64,000 bases of DNA from Alligator mississippiensis (taxonomy: Eukaryota; Chordata; Crocodylia; Alligatoridae). Below the pieces are notes generated by a model. The model saw nothing but the letters and a program-made list of their open reading frames with translations, searched no databases and was not told where the DNA came from. Position numbers and translations under genes: made by a program. The stretch covers positions 204,933,978 to 204,997,977 of the forward strand of contig NC_081828.1 in NCBI RefSeq assembly GCF_030867095.1, in the 5' to 3' direction. Below are positions 49,908 through 61,237 of this stretch, one piece after another (the first letter of the stretch is position 1; each line of letters begins with the position of its first letter).

Positions 49908-50523
49908 ATAAGGGAGGCTAACCGCACCTTGTCATGCATCCACAGATGCAGCACTAGCAGGTCCAAAGAGGTGATTCTCCCCCTCTATGTGACACTGGTC
50001 AGGCCGCAGTTGGAGTACTGCACCCAGTTCTGGGTGCCGCACTTCAGGAGGGATGTGGACAGCATGGAGAGGGTCCAGAGGAGGGCCAGTCGCATGATCA
50101 GGGGGCAGCAGGGCAGGCCCTACGAGGAGACGCTACGGGACCTGAACCTGTTCAGCCTCCACAAGAGAAGGCTGAGAGGGGACCTGGTGGCCATCTATAA
50201 ACTTACTAGGGAGACCAGCGGGGAACGGGAGAGTCCCTGTTCCCCCGAGCACTACTGGGAGTAACAAAGAATAACGGCCATAAGTTGACAGAGAGTAGGT
50301 TCAGGCTAGACATCAGGAGGCACTACTTCACAGTCAGGTCACCTAGGATCTGGAACCAACTTTGAAGGGAAGTGGTGCTGGCTCCTACCCTGGGGGTCTT
50401 TAAAAGGAGGCTGGATGAACACCTTGCCGGGGTCCTTTGACCCAAGCATTGTTTCCTAACATGGCAGGGGGTCACACTTGATGATCTGCTCAGGTCCCTT
50501 CCAACCCTACCAACTATGAAACA
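49908..50523 (+). mobile_element. CR1 LINE, 5'-truncated 3' end
   Basis: Plus-strand CR1 end. The first part is open (REANRTLSCIHRC, LVRPQLEYCTQFWVPHF, MERVQRRASRMIRGQQGRP). After a frame change near 50240 it continues as FRLDIRRHYFTVRSPRIWNQ and the LAGVL terminus. It closes with the 3' UTR motif CAGGTCCCTTCCAACCC and a short ACTATGAAAC tail. No upstream ORF2 is present. Copies of this kind are inert. Confidence 0.88.
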
Positions 50524-51083
50524 CTGGACACCAGCTAATATCTGTACCAGCAGGTAGAGAGAACGATGAAGAGTGATATAGTGGAAAATAACACTCGGTT
50601 GTCCTGGCTCAATAGCCTGGCAGCCTTGGGGGGTGAGGGCTGTGCCGTCAATAAATATGCTACATTGCCTGTCTCTCCTGATGGAGGTCACAGCAGTCAC
50701 TGATCTCAAAGGCCAAATTTCTCTGAAATCCAAACCTGCAATGGGAAGCCATTACTCAAGTTCAGATTCCTCTCACAAACTAGATACAGATCCATGGACA
50801 CAGTGGCGATTTTAGACTGACAAATGATAATACAATTGAGTAGCGCTCGGAGAACCTGAAAATCACAGGGGATTTCTTGTTTGCAGCCCGTTATGGACCA
50901 TGAGATGCTGCTGATGGAGATCTGCTTTGCTGGGCTTCTGGGTCTTCTGCATTCATTTCTTTGGGTGTTGATGGCTTTTCTAAGGTTTTTTTTTGGGGGG
51001 GGGGTAGTTTCCATTGTTGCCACATCCTTCTGAAAGAGGCTGTGGGCTGCAGGTAGTTTGGTTCTTGTGTACCTGGCTACTAG
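50524..51083. other. No gene or repeat recognised
   Basis: Contains a TTTTTTTTGGGGGGGGGG junction at about 50988-51005. Confidence 0.55.
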
Positions 51084-52182
51084 CAATAGCGATTTTGGGG
51101 GCCAATACCAGTAGCCAATATTTAAGGAGGTGTATCAGTCGATACTGATCCGATTTTTCTGATATACAGCTGCCTCCAGCTGGTAAGTCTGTTGTGGTCG
51201 AAGAGGAGGGGGGAAGAGGGAGGGAAGGGGCATGGGGGTGCAGATCAACGCTGCCTGCAGTGAGGGAGGGAGGGGGCAGGGGAAGGCACTGCCCAGCTGG
51301 GGTGGGGCAGGGTGTGGAACAGAGTCATGGCTCGTTGGGGAGGGGGGCAGTTCCTGCCGCTGCATGCACTTTGGGGGAGGGGGGGCATGTGCCCCCAGAT
51401 CTGCACGAGGCAGGCAGGCAGGCAGGCTGCAGCTCCAGGCTAGAGCTGGGGCTACTCTGGGCTCTTCTTGGCAGGGGCTGGGCTTGAGGCGGGTGGCGGC
51501 AGTGCTGGGAGGGGGCTGTGGAGAGGGGCTGCAGTCGCCCCAGATTTCACCGTAGCCCCACTCAGAGTCCCCGCTGTCCATCCAGTGCAGCCCTGACAAT
51601 TTCCAGTGCATGGGGGAAGCAGAGGTTGAGTGGGCGGCAGCAGTGCTGGGAGCAGGGCTATGGCGAAATTTGGGATAGCTGTAGTCCCCCCCCATAAGCC
51701 ACTTCCTGAGCCCAGCCCCTGTCAAGAAGAGCCTGGAGCAGCCCCGGCTCCAGCCTGCAGCTGCAGCCCACCCACCCCTCACAGTTCTGGGGGGCACACG
51801 CTCCCCCCCCTGTACCCTCCTGGGGTATGTGCAGCAGCAGGAGCTGCCACCCTCCCCACCCCCTTTCCCCTCTGCCCCCTCCACAATGAGCTGCAGCTCC
51901 GTCTCGCACCCTGCCCCAGTTGGGCAACTCCTGCCCCTGCCTCCCTCACCGCAGGGGGCATTGATCTGCCCCCCTACACCCTTTTCCTCCCCCCTCTGCT
52001 TCCACCACAACAGACTTACCAGCTGCACACTGCTGGGCTGTGCTCCTTGCTGCGTGCTGCACGCACACATGGGTATGTATTGGCCAAATTACCAGCCGCT
52101 CAGGCCAATGTCCGATAAAGCCACTTTTCTTCATATTGGTACTGATCCGATATCAGACCCATGTATGGGTGCACTTCTACTG
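51084..52182. mobile_element. Large fold-back transposon-like element, GC-rich
   Basis: About 1.1 kb built as an inverted repeat. A perfect 20-bp pair, AGCTGGTAAGTCTGTTGTGG at 51178-51197 and its complement at 52005-52024, opens two GC-rich arms of about 400 bp (51178-51580 and 51640-52024) that are complementary over most of their length, including GGGGGGCA.GTGCCCCC blocks. Outside the arms are AT-rich ends with GATACTGATCCGAT at the left and ACTGATCCGATATCAGACC at the right. The termini, about CAATAGCG and CACTTCTACTG, are set by analogy to hAT ends; no clean duplication is visible, so they are approximate. A 311-codon frame on the minus strand runs through the palindrome and is not a gene. 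Confidence 0.65.
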
Positions 52183-53076
52183 ACTACCTATACTCAGTAC
52201 AAATTGCAGTCGGTTCAAATTATCTGTGAATGCTCAGCACAAATTAAATTGCAGGACCTTGGCAACAGCGCCAGAAAACATGAAAGGAAGGCTTGTGTGG
52301 TTCTACCGGGGAGGGTCAGGGCATATAGCTCAGTGCACTGAGGCAGTCTCATAATGCTCTCAAATTACCAAAAATGTGCTGTTTCCGCTCCTTTTTTCCC
52401 CAAGTTGGTGCTCAGGGATACTGCCCCCAGGCTACTGACAATATGAATGCATAGGCACTGGGGATGGCATGGTAGGACCTGTGTAGTAAAAATATCACAG
52501 CCATAACCTGTTATATTGGTTAGAGGAAGTTGAAGGGAGTGGTTGTGGGGAGAGGGCAGGAGGTGCAGGACAGATCCGAGGGGCCCCCCCCAGAAAATAT
52601 GGGGAGATTTGAGACTCCCAGGTCCCAGCAGGAAAGCACAAAAGAAGCAGCCTGGAGCCCCAGCTTATGGGTGCCATCCCTTGGCTGCTGCCTGCCCCAC
52701 AGTGGGAAGAGAGCACAGGAGGTAGGCTCCAATGTGAGGGAGGGGAGAGGGTGAAGATGTCACAAGTCCCCGGGATCACCTCGTTGGAGGCAGGCCGGTT
52801 GTTATGCGAGGGTTTGGAGGGCTGTGAGAACTGCGATCCCAGGGCTGAGACTGCCTAGCCAGTAACCTCCTCGAGCGCCAGCACGGCGCACTCACAGCCT
52901 GACTTCTTTGTGCAATGCCCCTCAGCCAAATGCCACGGCAATGCCTGCTTTGGGATGAATGGGGTGCCCTACCAGGGCAAAGCAGCCCCTGAATCTGGAC
53001 CTCAGCTGCTGGAGAGCAGAGGCTGCCCTTCTATTACCTCCTACTGCCTCTGCAGCTGCAGGACTTCTTTGGTCTT
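52183..53076. other. No gene recognised
   Basis: 52540-52760 is purine-rich with poly-C runs. Frames on both strands are low complexity. Confidence 0.5.
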
Positions 53077-53079
53077 ATT

Positions 53080-53263
53080 GGGCACATCTACACGCGGCGC
53101 TGAGTCATAAACCATGATGCCCACGTTATGTCACCATAGCTAGCAATGAGCTACATCATCGTAACTTATCATTACGGTGATGTAGCATCTAAAAATAACC
53201 ATCTGCCACCAGGACTGCAGCATAGCACCAAATGCACAGTCATGGGCACATTTAGACACGCCC
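53080..53263. mobile_element. MITE, GGGC-ended family (copy 3), ATT duplication
   Basis: 184 bp with ends GGGCACATCTACACGCGGCG and, inward from the right, GGGCGTGTCTAAATGTGCCC. ATT flanks both ends (53077-53079 and 53264-53266). It shares the CTACAC.CG.CGCTGA start with the 16.6 and 16.9 kb copies. Short internal inverted repeats occur around GTGATGTAGC. Confidence 0.65.
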
Positions 53264-53266
53264 ATT

Positions 53267-56200
53267 AAGAAAAAAAAAAAGCAGAGCTATATATTTACCT
53301 ATATATTTATAGATAGATATCTATATTGGCTTTTAATTCTCCAGTGGGTCCAGGCTGACTTACCTGAATAGCTACATCAGCCTTCTTCCCCTCCGCCCCC
53401 AGTATGTTTTTAAGCTTGGCTAGTTCTCAAACACTGGATGGTGCACACAGCTCAGGTTGTACAAGCTTTTTGTTGCATGCATAAGCGTCTCCTGTAATCA
53501 CAGGACTCCAAGAGTTGGAGCTTGAAGAAAACAAACAGCTAGTATGATACTTTTTTGTGATTATTTATTTTTTAATTTTAAATCCTGAATCTTGACGACA
53601 GCGCGATTATGAAGAACACTGCCCAAAGGTTTGGCTCCATCAGTGCCTGGAGAAGATGGTGGCAGTTTTCCCTGTTGCACTGAGTTGCCTTGCCCTTGGA
53701 TGGCTTGCTGTCCACACAGCGGTTCTCTTACTGTTCTCATCGGCAGTGTTGCTTGGCAGGCGGTCAGCTCACATCTGCTGAGCATTTGAAGTGGGGGGCG
53801 GGGGGGCAGCTGTGTTGGGAAGGGGCAAGAGATACAGCTGTTTAGTTTGTAATGGCCATGAAAAAAATAGCTTAAAAAAAAGGCTAATTACATTTCAAGT
53901 TTAAAATTGTGCTCCAATTGGATTACGACATGACCCAAACCTTTTCACCGAAGCTGGGTTAAGAACACGGAAGTGGCACACGTGCGTTGCTCACTTGCTC
54001 TCTTGCCTTTCCTTGGCAGGCAGGATTTGCTTAGGTGGATTTGCAGGTAGGTGGAGAACCTTGTGCCCAGGTAAACCAGCATACTGTATTCAGTGCATTG
54101 TTAACCCTGTGTGCTTTAGACTTGCTTTTACCTAATAGCACCCTTGTAAGTACCTCCACATAAATAGTAATGGCTGGAAAGGCAGGGCACTGCTTCCACA
54201 AGGTATTTGGCTCCTGTATTTTGCACTGGCCTGGAGGCATGCTGTCATTTTGAACCGTCATCGTACGTAGACTCTGTGAACGTGCCCTTGGCGGCTGTCT
54301 GAATACTGATACCTCCAGACTAATTTTGTTTTTTGGCTGGGAGTGGGAAGCGCTGCAGGGGCTGTGTTTATAGCTCTAAAACAACCCGTATCTATCTGTG
54401 TGGCAGCCTAGGGACTACCCAGGCACAGACAGCACCTTTCCACATCCCTAAGGCAGCCAGCGTTTGCATGAGGTGATGGTAGAAGAGGGCTAATTGCTTG
54501 ACCTCCTCAGCATGAGCCCACAGAGGAATAAATGCAAAGCAAAGGGAGCAGGCAAAGAATGAGTTTGCTAGTTGGTGTAATGGGGGTTGATTTGGGTCCA
54601 GCACTCCCAGGAGAGGAGCTGGAGATTATTAAGCTTGGTTATTAACACTGTCTTTCACTGGGGCCATGGCTATGATCTACCAAACAGTAGCAAATGGGTG
54701 AGCAGGAGTGGGGAAGGGGAGAGGATGCGGCCCGCGGTTCTGTTTTACAGCCATCTGAGAACATGCAGTGGTGCGTGGCTGGGGGAAAAGGACCGTTGCC
54801 AATAGAGGTGGAAACACCAGCTGGGTAACTGGCAGGAAGGGAAAGGCTTGCACTGCCTCTGCTCCGCCATGGAGCAGGCCACTTGGCTTTGGTGGGCTGT
54901 GCCTGGCTCTTAGCCCTGCAGGGATATTACAGTGTTCGTTCTGTAATGCTGCAGCACGGGTCATGGCTGTCAGCCCAATATCACAAAGCACTTTGCAGAG
55001 GAGGTCAGTGCTCGGTTTACAGCTCAGTGCCTTGAGCTCCCAGGAGGCAAAGCTGGCAGCCAGCAGCAGGCCGGTGGCAGCGCTAGAACGTGCTGTCTGG
55101 CCTCTTGTACCGATGTGCTGGCTCCTAGACCAGTGGGCTGCAACCTTTTTTAGACTCGGGGGCACCCCTTGTTCAACCTAAGGAGCCCCCTTGTTTGACT
55201 TGAGGCATTCCTCCAGAGGAGCATGCCATGGTGAGCACATCCCAGTGGAGAAACGCAAGGGAGGGGGCAGTAACTGGGGCACGTTTGGTGTGGCATGCAC
55301 ATTTAGGTCTCGGTTTAAAAACATCTGCCAGTACACCTGGTGGGTGGTCACACCGCCAGTGCCCAGAGCACGGAGCTGCCATGCTACCCCTCTGCAAATG
55401 CACCCTGCGCTGTGGGCTGAGGTCACTGCATTCAGCTAGTTTTCCCTTCCCACGGCCAGCCCGCTCCGTGCCCCGTCCCATCCTTTTTCTTCCAGGACCT
55501 TCCTGCAACACATGGATGCCCTTTCTCTGTGCGTGTCTTGGCCCACCCCTTCTCCCACGCTCTCTCTCCCCTGCCAGCAGGTCTGTATGACCCCCGTGCC
55601 ACCCCTCAAAGCTTTCCTTTTGGCCTGCACAGCAGGCTGTGCACTCATATTATGGTAACTCATATTTGCTTCAAGGAGGTGGGACTGAGCCAGGATGGGA
55701 ACATGATGGTGCTGTTTCCAGGTGGATGAGGATGCTCTGGGGCTGCAGGTGTCCATCCCCCCACCCCCCGCCTTCCAGTTTTCTAATTTTCAGCTCACTC
55801 AGTTGGGTTTTGCTTGTGGGTTTCCCCTTACTTTTGAACACTTCTGGTGGTATCGCATCCAGCCGGCACACCTGTCAAGGTGTGGGGGGTTCTCACTTTG
55901 CTCAGCCAATAAAAATGCTAAGAAATGGCATGAGGCTAATGAAACAGCAGAGTGCTGTGGAAAAGTGGAATATTTTGGTGCCCCGTAGCAATGACAAAGC
56001 TTCGCTTCCTGAGCAGCTGGCAAAAGCGTTCAATGGTTTTGTCCAGCTTCACTTTGCTTTATTGTCAAAATTTTCTCTTTATGCATCTTGAGGGATTTCA
56101 GTGCAGCAGGCTGCATCGCACAATCTCTGGCTGTGCCAGCTCCGAGGCGGTGTGACTTTGACAGTCAATAAGAAGTCAGTGCCCATCCCCCCCAGTGTGT

Positions 56201-57404
56201 AGAGGCTGATTAATCGAGTAGCAAGCACCTGACCCCATCTTTTCAAAGGAATAATAAGCTCTGTGCATCTGGAGTTAAAAACTCTCCTTGAACTAGAAGT
56301 TTGACCTGAAGGGGAGACGGTACGTCACTTGGTCTTGGGTTGAGGAGGGGAGGCAGAGCAGGGCAGAGGGGTAACCAGAACGTCCAACTTGGGGGAGCTT
56401 CGGAAAATACAGCAGAGCTTACGCAGCAAAAGGCGCCTTTCCCAGGTTGGGCAGATGCTGCAGCTAAGGATGGGGGAAAAGGCAAGAAACCTAGTGCTTC
56501 ACTTTAATCCAAGGATAGCAGAATACCCTACAGGGAGAGGTATTATGCCTAGTAGATTAGCAGAACAGAAATGGAGGACATCTGTGTTAAGGGTGAAATT
56601 GCACTCTAGACCCCCGGGGCCACTCTTGGACTGTTTGGGGTAGCAGGGTGGCAATCTGGGAGTAAGAACAGATACAGCCCAGCAGCTCCACACCCACCAA
56701 TTTCCCCCCCCCTTCTCTCCAAGCCCTCCCACTCCCCCATCCTCATGCCCTCTTACCCCTGGCCCTGCTTCACCCTTTTCTCCTCCTCCTTACTCATCTA
56801 CTGCCTGGTTGTCCCCAGGTGTCAGTCCAGAGCTGTAAGAGTCCTGGATAACGGCTAGTCCACTTGGGAGCAGTGCCTCCTGAGATATGGGGGGGGACTG
56901 CAGATTGGTGGTTTTATCCCAGGTGAACAGCCAGAAATTAACTTAACTCAAGCTGCGTCGCACAGCTCAAAGATAACCACCACCCAAAGTGGCATAACTT
57001 TAAGATGCCGAGAGGGCATGTAGCAGCTGTTAACGATCCTTAATGTGTGACCCTTCAAGTTTTACATGTTCTTAACATGGTCTAGTTGTAATATGTACTC
57101 TCAGACTTAGGGCCAGGAGCAGTACCAAGTGGCTTTCACTTTCACCTGGAGACTGTCTGCTTGACTGCCTTCTAGACAGGGCAAGGAAAGAGAAAGTGAT
57201 ATATTTTACTCCTGTATCGTCGTCAAAAGCAGCAGACATGTCCTGGCAATATGAACAAGAAGTGGGTTTTCTCCTTTCATGCTGAAATGTTTTAGTATGT
57301 TGCCTCTGCACCCTGGTGTCCTGGCTTTTGATTTGATTAAAAACAGCACATCCAGCAACTAAATTATTTGTTTCCTTATCGAACTAGCTAACAAAGATAG
57401 CTAC
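53267..57404. other. Intergenic flank just past the DPP6 3' end
   Basis: Poly-A and a TATAGATAGATATCTATA stretch at 53268-53330, then plain DNA with one hAT-like edge at 55131. Several 100-160 codon frames at 54.6-56.1 kb overlap on both strands, are Pro/Ser-rich and domain-less. Confidence 0.5.
55131..55220. mobile_element. hAT-like left terminus, element truncated
   Basis: CAGTGGGCTGCAACCTTTTT near 55131-55150 followed by GGGGGCACCCC resembles the CAGTGGTTC...CTTTTT termini of vertebrate hAT elements. I found no matching right end within 1 kb, so only this edge is annotated. Confidence 0.4.
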
Positions 57405-57424
57405 CCAGGGTGGTAAAATAATGT

Positions 57425-57430
57425 TTTATT
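57425..57430 (-). terminator. Distal polyadenylation signal of DPP6
   Basis: On the minus strand the bases read AATAAA (plus TTTATT), about 2.09 kb after the stop codon. It sits at the edge between the repeat-free 3' UTR and the intergenic flank, so it is the best candidate for the main 3' end; cleavage would fall near 57400-57415. Confidence 0.6.
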
Positions 57431-59258
57431 CCATGGATGAACAAACACTACCATGCCACATCCTAAATTTCTTTCTACAAAAGATTGTGGACAGAGCAGA
57501 TTTTTACATTTCTCAGCTCGAGTTCATGTCAGACTTTTGAGCCTGTTGGGTGTAGCAAAATCTGGACACGCAGCATTCTTATCGTCTATTTGGCATGTCG
57601 CCTGAAAAAGCGGATTCCGGTTCACAAAATGTCGATGCACTGTAAATGAAAGGAAATAACCAAAACCAACCTAGATTGTTTCTGTTTACCAGTATATCTT
57701 CCGTGATGGTCAAGTACAACCAACATTCAAAGCATAAAAGAAAAGGGGAAAAAAAAAACCCGAAAACAAAACAGAGACCTCCTAAAGAACACCATGGAAA
57801 CATCATCATTGCTGGCAGGATGCAAGTTTGCCCACAGTACTATGTAAAAATGTAGAAACCTGCATTGACATTCAAGCTGTCAAAACAATGTAAGAAATCA
57901 CATTAATTGTTATACTGCCAAGCTAGTACTTCTAAAGGGTCCTGATCAGCAAAAGAGTGTTATAGCATGCATGCTGAACACAAGACTAATACTGCATTGG
58001 GGACCTGACCAGTCATTGACTTACATTCCTTTATATACAACAAAATGAAATATACAGTATTAATACTGGCTGTACATTTGGTCAGAATATTTTACAAGGA
58101 GCGACACTAGCCAAAATCCTTATGATATGGCAACCAGAAGTGAATGAAAAGGTTTTTGAGAATAGAAATTTTTTTTCCAACATGGGTTTTTGAAAGTTGC
58201 TTCCCAACCCCATAAAGAATAATGTGGGTTAAGCATTTTCAAGCACGCACACGATGTTTTGGGGTTTTTTTTGCTTTTTGGGGTTTTTTTACAAACCTAA
58301 TGCAAGCAGAAGAGATCATTAAAAGTGCTGAAAATACAATAATCACTGACTTGGAACCAAAATCAAAACTAAGCTGCAGACAGTGCGTACAACAATTCCA
58401 AGAAACAGATTTTTTTTTCCCTCTCTCTCCTTTTTTTTTTTTTAACTGCTTCATGAGATGATCTGCAAAGTTTCTGATACACTTCCTACTACCATAGTCT
58501 AGTTCAGCCTCTCAACCAGTTGGCAATGAGTTATTCAAAGTAAGAAGAAAAAAAAAAAAGCGTGTCCCTCTCACTGTAGAAGTTAAGAGTAAAAATGCAT
58601 CGATGATAACAAGGACACGCCTATAATCTTAATGTTCCTTTGTGCGTGTTTTGACAGAGAATCTTTGACCTTGAGGGGTAAGACTAGGCCGGGAGTGGGG
58701 GAGCAAGATTTTCTTTGCAATAGACTGTACCAAAATCGTCATTGCTGGGTTACTTCCCACACCCACCACTCTCTCATGACCCCCAGACTGGGGGCTCCGG
58801 CCCATGGGGAAACACTGATCGAATCATTGAAATGGGTGTTTTCCGCTCATCCAGAACAAGCGGAGACACTTCTGAGATAAGCATGAGACTAAACGAAAAC
58901 AGAACAACAGGTAAATAACGAATTAACACCATCAAGGTAAACATCAGAGCAACCACAGCGACACTTTGTACAATGGGAATCTGTATGCCCCACGGAAATG
59001 ACGAATCTTCTAAGCATGGGAGACAACAGGCAAATTTGTATGAACCAGTACTTTCAATACCTTTAAAATAATTGTGCTATAATCTTTTCCATGTATTAAG
59101 TTTTATCTGATGCAATGTGATGCTGACTATGGTAATCATGATACAGATGGTGGAATTCATTGCTACGGCTTGATTGCTTGAATGCTAAGGGCCATCTAAT
59201 CTTCTAATCCTCAAGGCGGTTTCTTGGGGTGGTCCTTCAAGTCCCATTTCTTGAGTCT

Positions 59259-59264
59259 TTTATT
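59259..59264 (-). terminator. Candidate proximal polyadenylation signal of DPP6
   Basis: A second minus-strand AATAAA lies about 250 nt after the stop codon. If used, it would give a short 3' UTR isoform. A lone hexamer in AT-rich DNA can arise by chance, so this is only a candidate. Confidence 0.35.
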
Positions 59265-59515
59265 CCAGAAGTCACTTTGTGGCAAAAAAGGTGATGTCAT
59301 TTATGATGGGTTCCTTCTGACAGCAGGTTCTGCTGAGTTCGTCATGCTTAATGTTCTTCCATTCAGGAAGGAGTTGCTGTCCTGTAAAGCAGGCGGGCTG
59401 CTTTCAGTTTTGTTTAAATACATGCTAACGACATAACACTTCTTTCTCCAGGAAAATGGATTCACTTGCATATTGTTATAGAGAAGGGCCTTGTGCTTGG
59501 CACGGACCAGAAGGG

Positions 59516-59662
59516 CTAATCCTCCTCCTCGTCTTCTTTCAGCGTGACTATCGGGACCTTGTCCTGAACTTGGAAGCATTCCACAAAGAAGTTGACAACC
59601 GACCTGTACAAGTGTTGCTCAAGTGCCGCACTCATAAAATAATGGCTTTCATCGGGGTATAT
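59516..59662 (-). CDS. DPP6: DPP6 last coding exon (C-terminal 48 residues and stop)
   Basis: Terminal coding exon of dipeptidyl-peptidase-like protein 6, a type II membrane glycoprotein that binds Kv4 channels and changes their trafficking and gating. Read on the minus strand it gives 48 codons from IYPDESHYF to KEDEEED, then TAG. The acceptor is a clean polypyrimidine tract ending TTCCATTGCAG, and the frame enters at phase 0, matching the preceding exon, which ends [20 protein letters not shown] and FFVECF are family signatures of the alpha/beta-hydrolase domain end; the His of DESHYF corresponds to the catalytic-triad His of DPP4. The acidic EDEEED end separates DPP6 from its paralogue DPP10. 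The enzymatically dead state of DPP6 is set by the nucleophile position, which lies in an exon outside this window. Identification rests on recalled family sequence. Reading upstream of 59662 in the same frame enters intron. Confidence 0.96.
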   Translation of the reverse strand: MYPDESHYFMSAALEQHLYRSVVNFFVECFQVQDKVPIVTLKEDEEED

Positions 59663-61063
59663 CTGCAATGGAACCAAAGAGATGCTGAGCAGGTTTACAA
59701 TACGATGGGCCTGAGCCAAAGTCATAGTTTTGGCCATGCTTCTTCCAGGGCTGACCTCTGTGGCTTAAGCCCAACATTCAGTTGTGAACATCAGTGCAGA
59801 TGCTCTCGTATGGCATTTAAGGCTGCTTCTTTAGACTACTTAAATTGGGACTATCCGCGTCACCTAGAGGTAGCAGCAAGGAGTCAAAGACAGAGGAGGA
59901 AAGGGGACCCTAGAGACTCCAGTAGCAGCAACCATGGCATCAGTGGGAACGGTGCGGGGAATGGTAGCCCCAGAGCTGCAGGTTAACCCCACAGGAGCCA
60001 CATGCAGCGTACAGGCGGCCATTTGGACAGCTCTGAATTAAAGTTTTCTATTTACAGCAGTTTAGTTAAAGTGGTAATAACGCCTGTGTGGACATTCATT
60101 AGACAGCTGGAATTTGTTTCTTCTAATACCTCTTCCTTCAAAGAGGCAAGACACTATTCCAGGTTGTGGGAGCCCTTATTCTCTCCTGTGGAAACTGTGC
60201 CACTTTGAATATTTAATTATGCCACGTATTCAGCAAATGAATGGTGATGGTAGTCGCATGGAAGGAGTAGGAAATTGTACACTTCCTATTTTGGGTGACA
60301 GCTCTAATCACCATGGTAGGATAAATGGGCAGATGATACAGCACTACTACCTCCAACTCTGGCCATGTTTTGAAAGGCTTGTCCCCTCTTTTGGTTTTGG
60401 AAAGAAACGGCAGGAGAGAATTCAGGCATCCACCCCAGAATAAAGTACGTACTCCATCCCATCCCAAGAGAGGAAGGCACACCCCTCTCCTCTGTGTTTC
60501 TATGGGCTGGTATGTAGGCAGCTCCATGCTGGCTTTTGTCAGTTCTTAAGTGCCTGGCCTCATGCCTCGAACAGGGAGCTCAGGTACCCAAGACACATGC
60601 TATGAACTCCAGTATACAGCAGAGTGCCTGAAAATTAGGTGTTGCTGTCCCAAGATCCTTGATGTGGCTCTAGCCCTTCATTCCCACTGAAAGGACACCA
60701 AACCTAAATACCAATATAAAAGTATGTGTGCATGCATGTGCACGTGTACATTTGTATACAGGGGTGTAACAATCAAGTTCTGTGCTCTTGGTGGTGACAG
60801 GGTCAATGGTGGTGTTAGGTGTCATTCTTTTACTCTTCTAAGTGGGTGCCTGGGGCACCTCTAGGTATGCTACTCTGTGTGTGTGTGTGTGTGTTTATAT
60901 ATGCACACAGAGCTTTACAATATATGACTTAGTATGGCAATGCGGGTAGCATTAATGCTGAGCTGAATACAGCTTTTAACGCTGACTTTGGCACATCTGT
61001 TTTTTGTTCAAAGGGCAAAATGACTGTTCAGATATGAAACAGGGAAATACTTGCATACTGTAC
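59663..61063 (-). other. DPP6: Last intron of DPP6
   Basis: A 1,401-bp GT-AG intron, phase 0. It holds a degenerate TG/TA stretch near 60720-60760 and a short (GT)n at 60875-60893. No transposon is obvious. Confidence 0.85.
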
Positions 61064-61137
61064 CTGCAAGCTGTAATTAGCCTTTACCCTAATTAGGTGT
61101 GCAATAAGGTCCGCAGTATGCTGGAAATGGATTTTTT
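61064..61137 (-). CDS. DPP6: DPP6 penultimate coding exon
   Basis: A 74-nt exon on the minus strand. It starts with two bases that complete a Glu codon begun in the previous exon, then encodes 24 residues, [20 protein letters not shown] followed by YSLQ. The acceptor reads GGTTTTACAG and the donor CAG|GTACAG. The exon ends in phase 0 and joins directly to IYPDES of the last exon. IHFQHTA is a conserved DPP4-family segment just after the triad Asp. DPP6 relatives usually have AELITQLI here, so ADLIAHLI shows ordinary species substitutions with no frame damage. It was found only by reading the minus strand, being too short to stand out as an open frame. Length and phase fit a typical internal exon of the family. 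Confidence 0.95.
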
Positions 61138-61237
61138 CTGTAAAACCAGATGAGTATCAATAAGAAGGCAAGTTTAATTGAGAAAAATTAAAAAAAAACA
61201 TCATCATGTACTGAGCTAAAAGGGTGGGTTAACTTAC

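Larger units (their letters stand above)
57405..59515 (-). other. DPP6: DPP6 3' UTR
   Basis: About 2.1 kb from the stop codon to the expected cleavage site. It is AT-rich and contains poly-T/poly-A runs (58260-58290, 58410-58445, 58547-58560), with no repeat element that I recognise, unlike the DNA on either side. The lower end is set by the AATAAA at 57425-57430 and is accurate to about 20 bp. Long 3' UTRs are usual for brain-expressed channel subunits. The extent is inferred; no transcript data were used. Confidence 0.75.

Noticed and set aside
51135..52070. 311-codon minus-strand open frame, the longest in the window
   Set aside because: It runs through both arms of the inverted repeat at 51084-52182, is Pro/Ala/Ser low complexity, and its two halves mirror frames on the other strand; no domain.
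54677..55590. Several 100-160 codon frames on both strands
   Set aside because: Overlapping shadows in GC-moderate DNA, no splice sites, no domains.
59456..59986. 176-codon plus-strand frame
   Set aside because: Antisense shadow of the DPP6 last exon and its intron.
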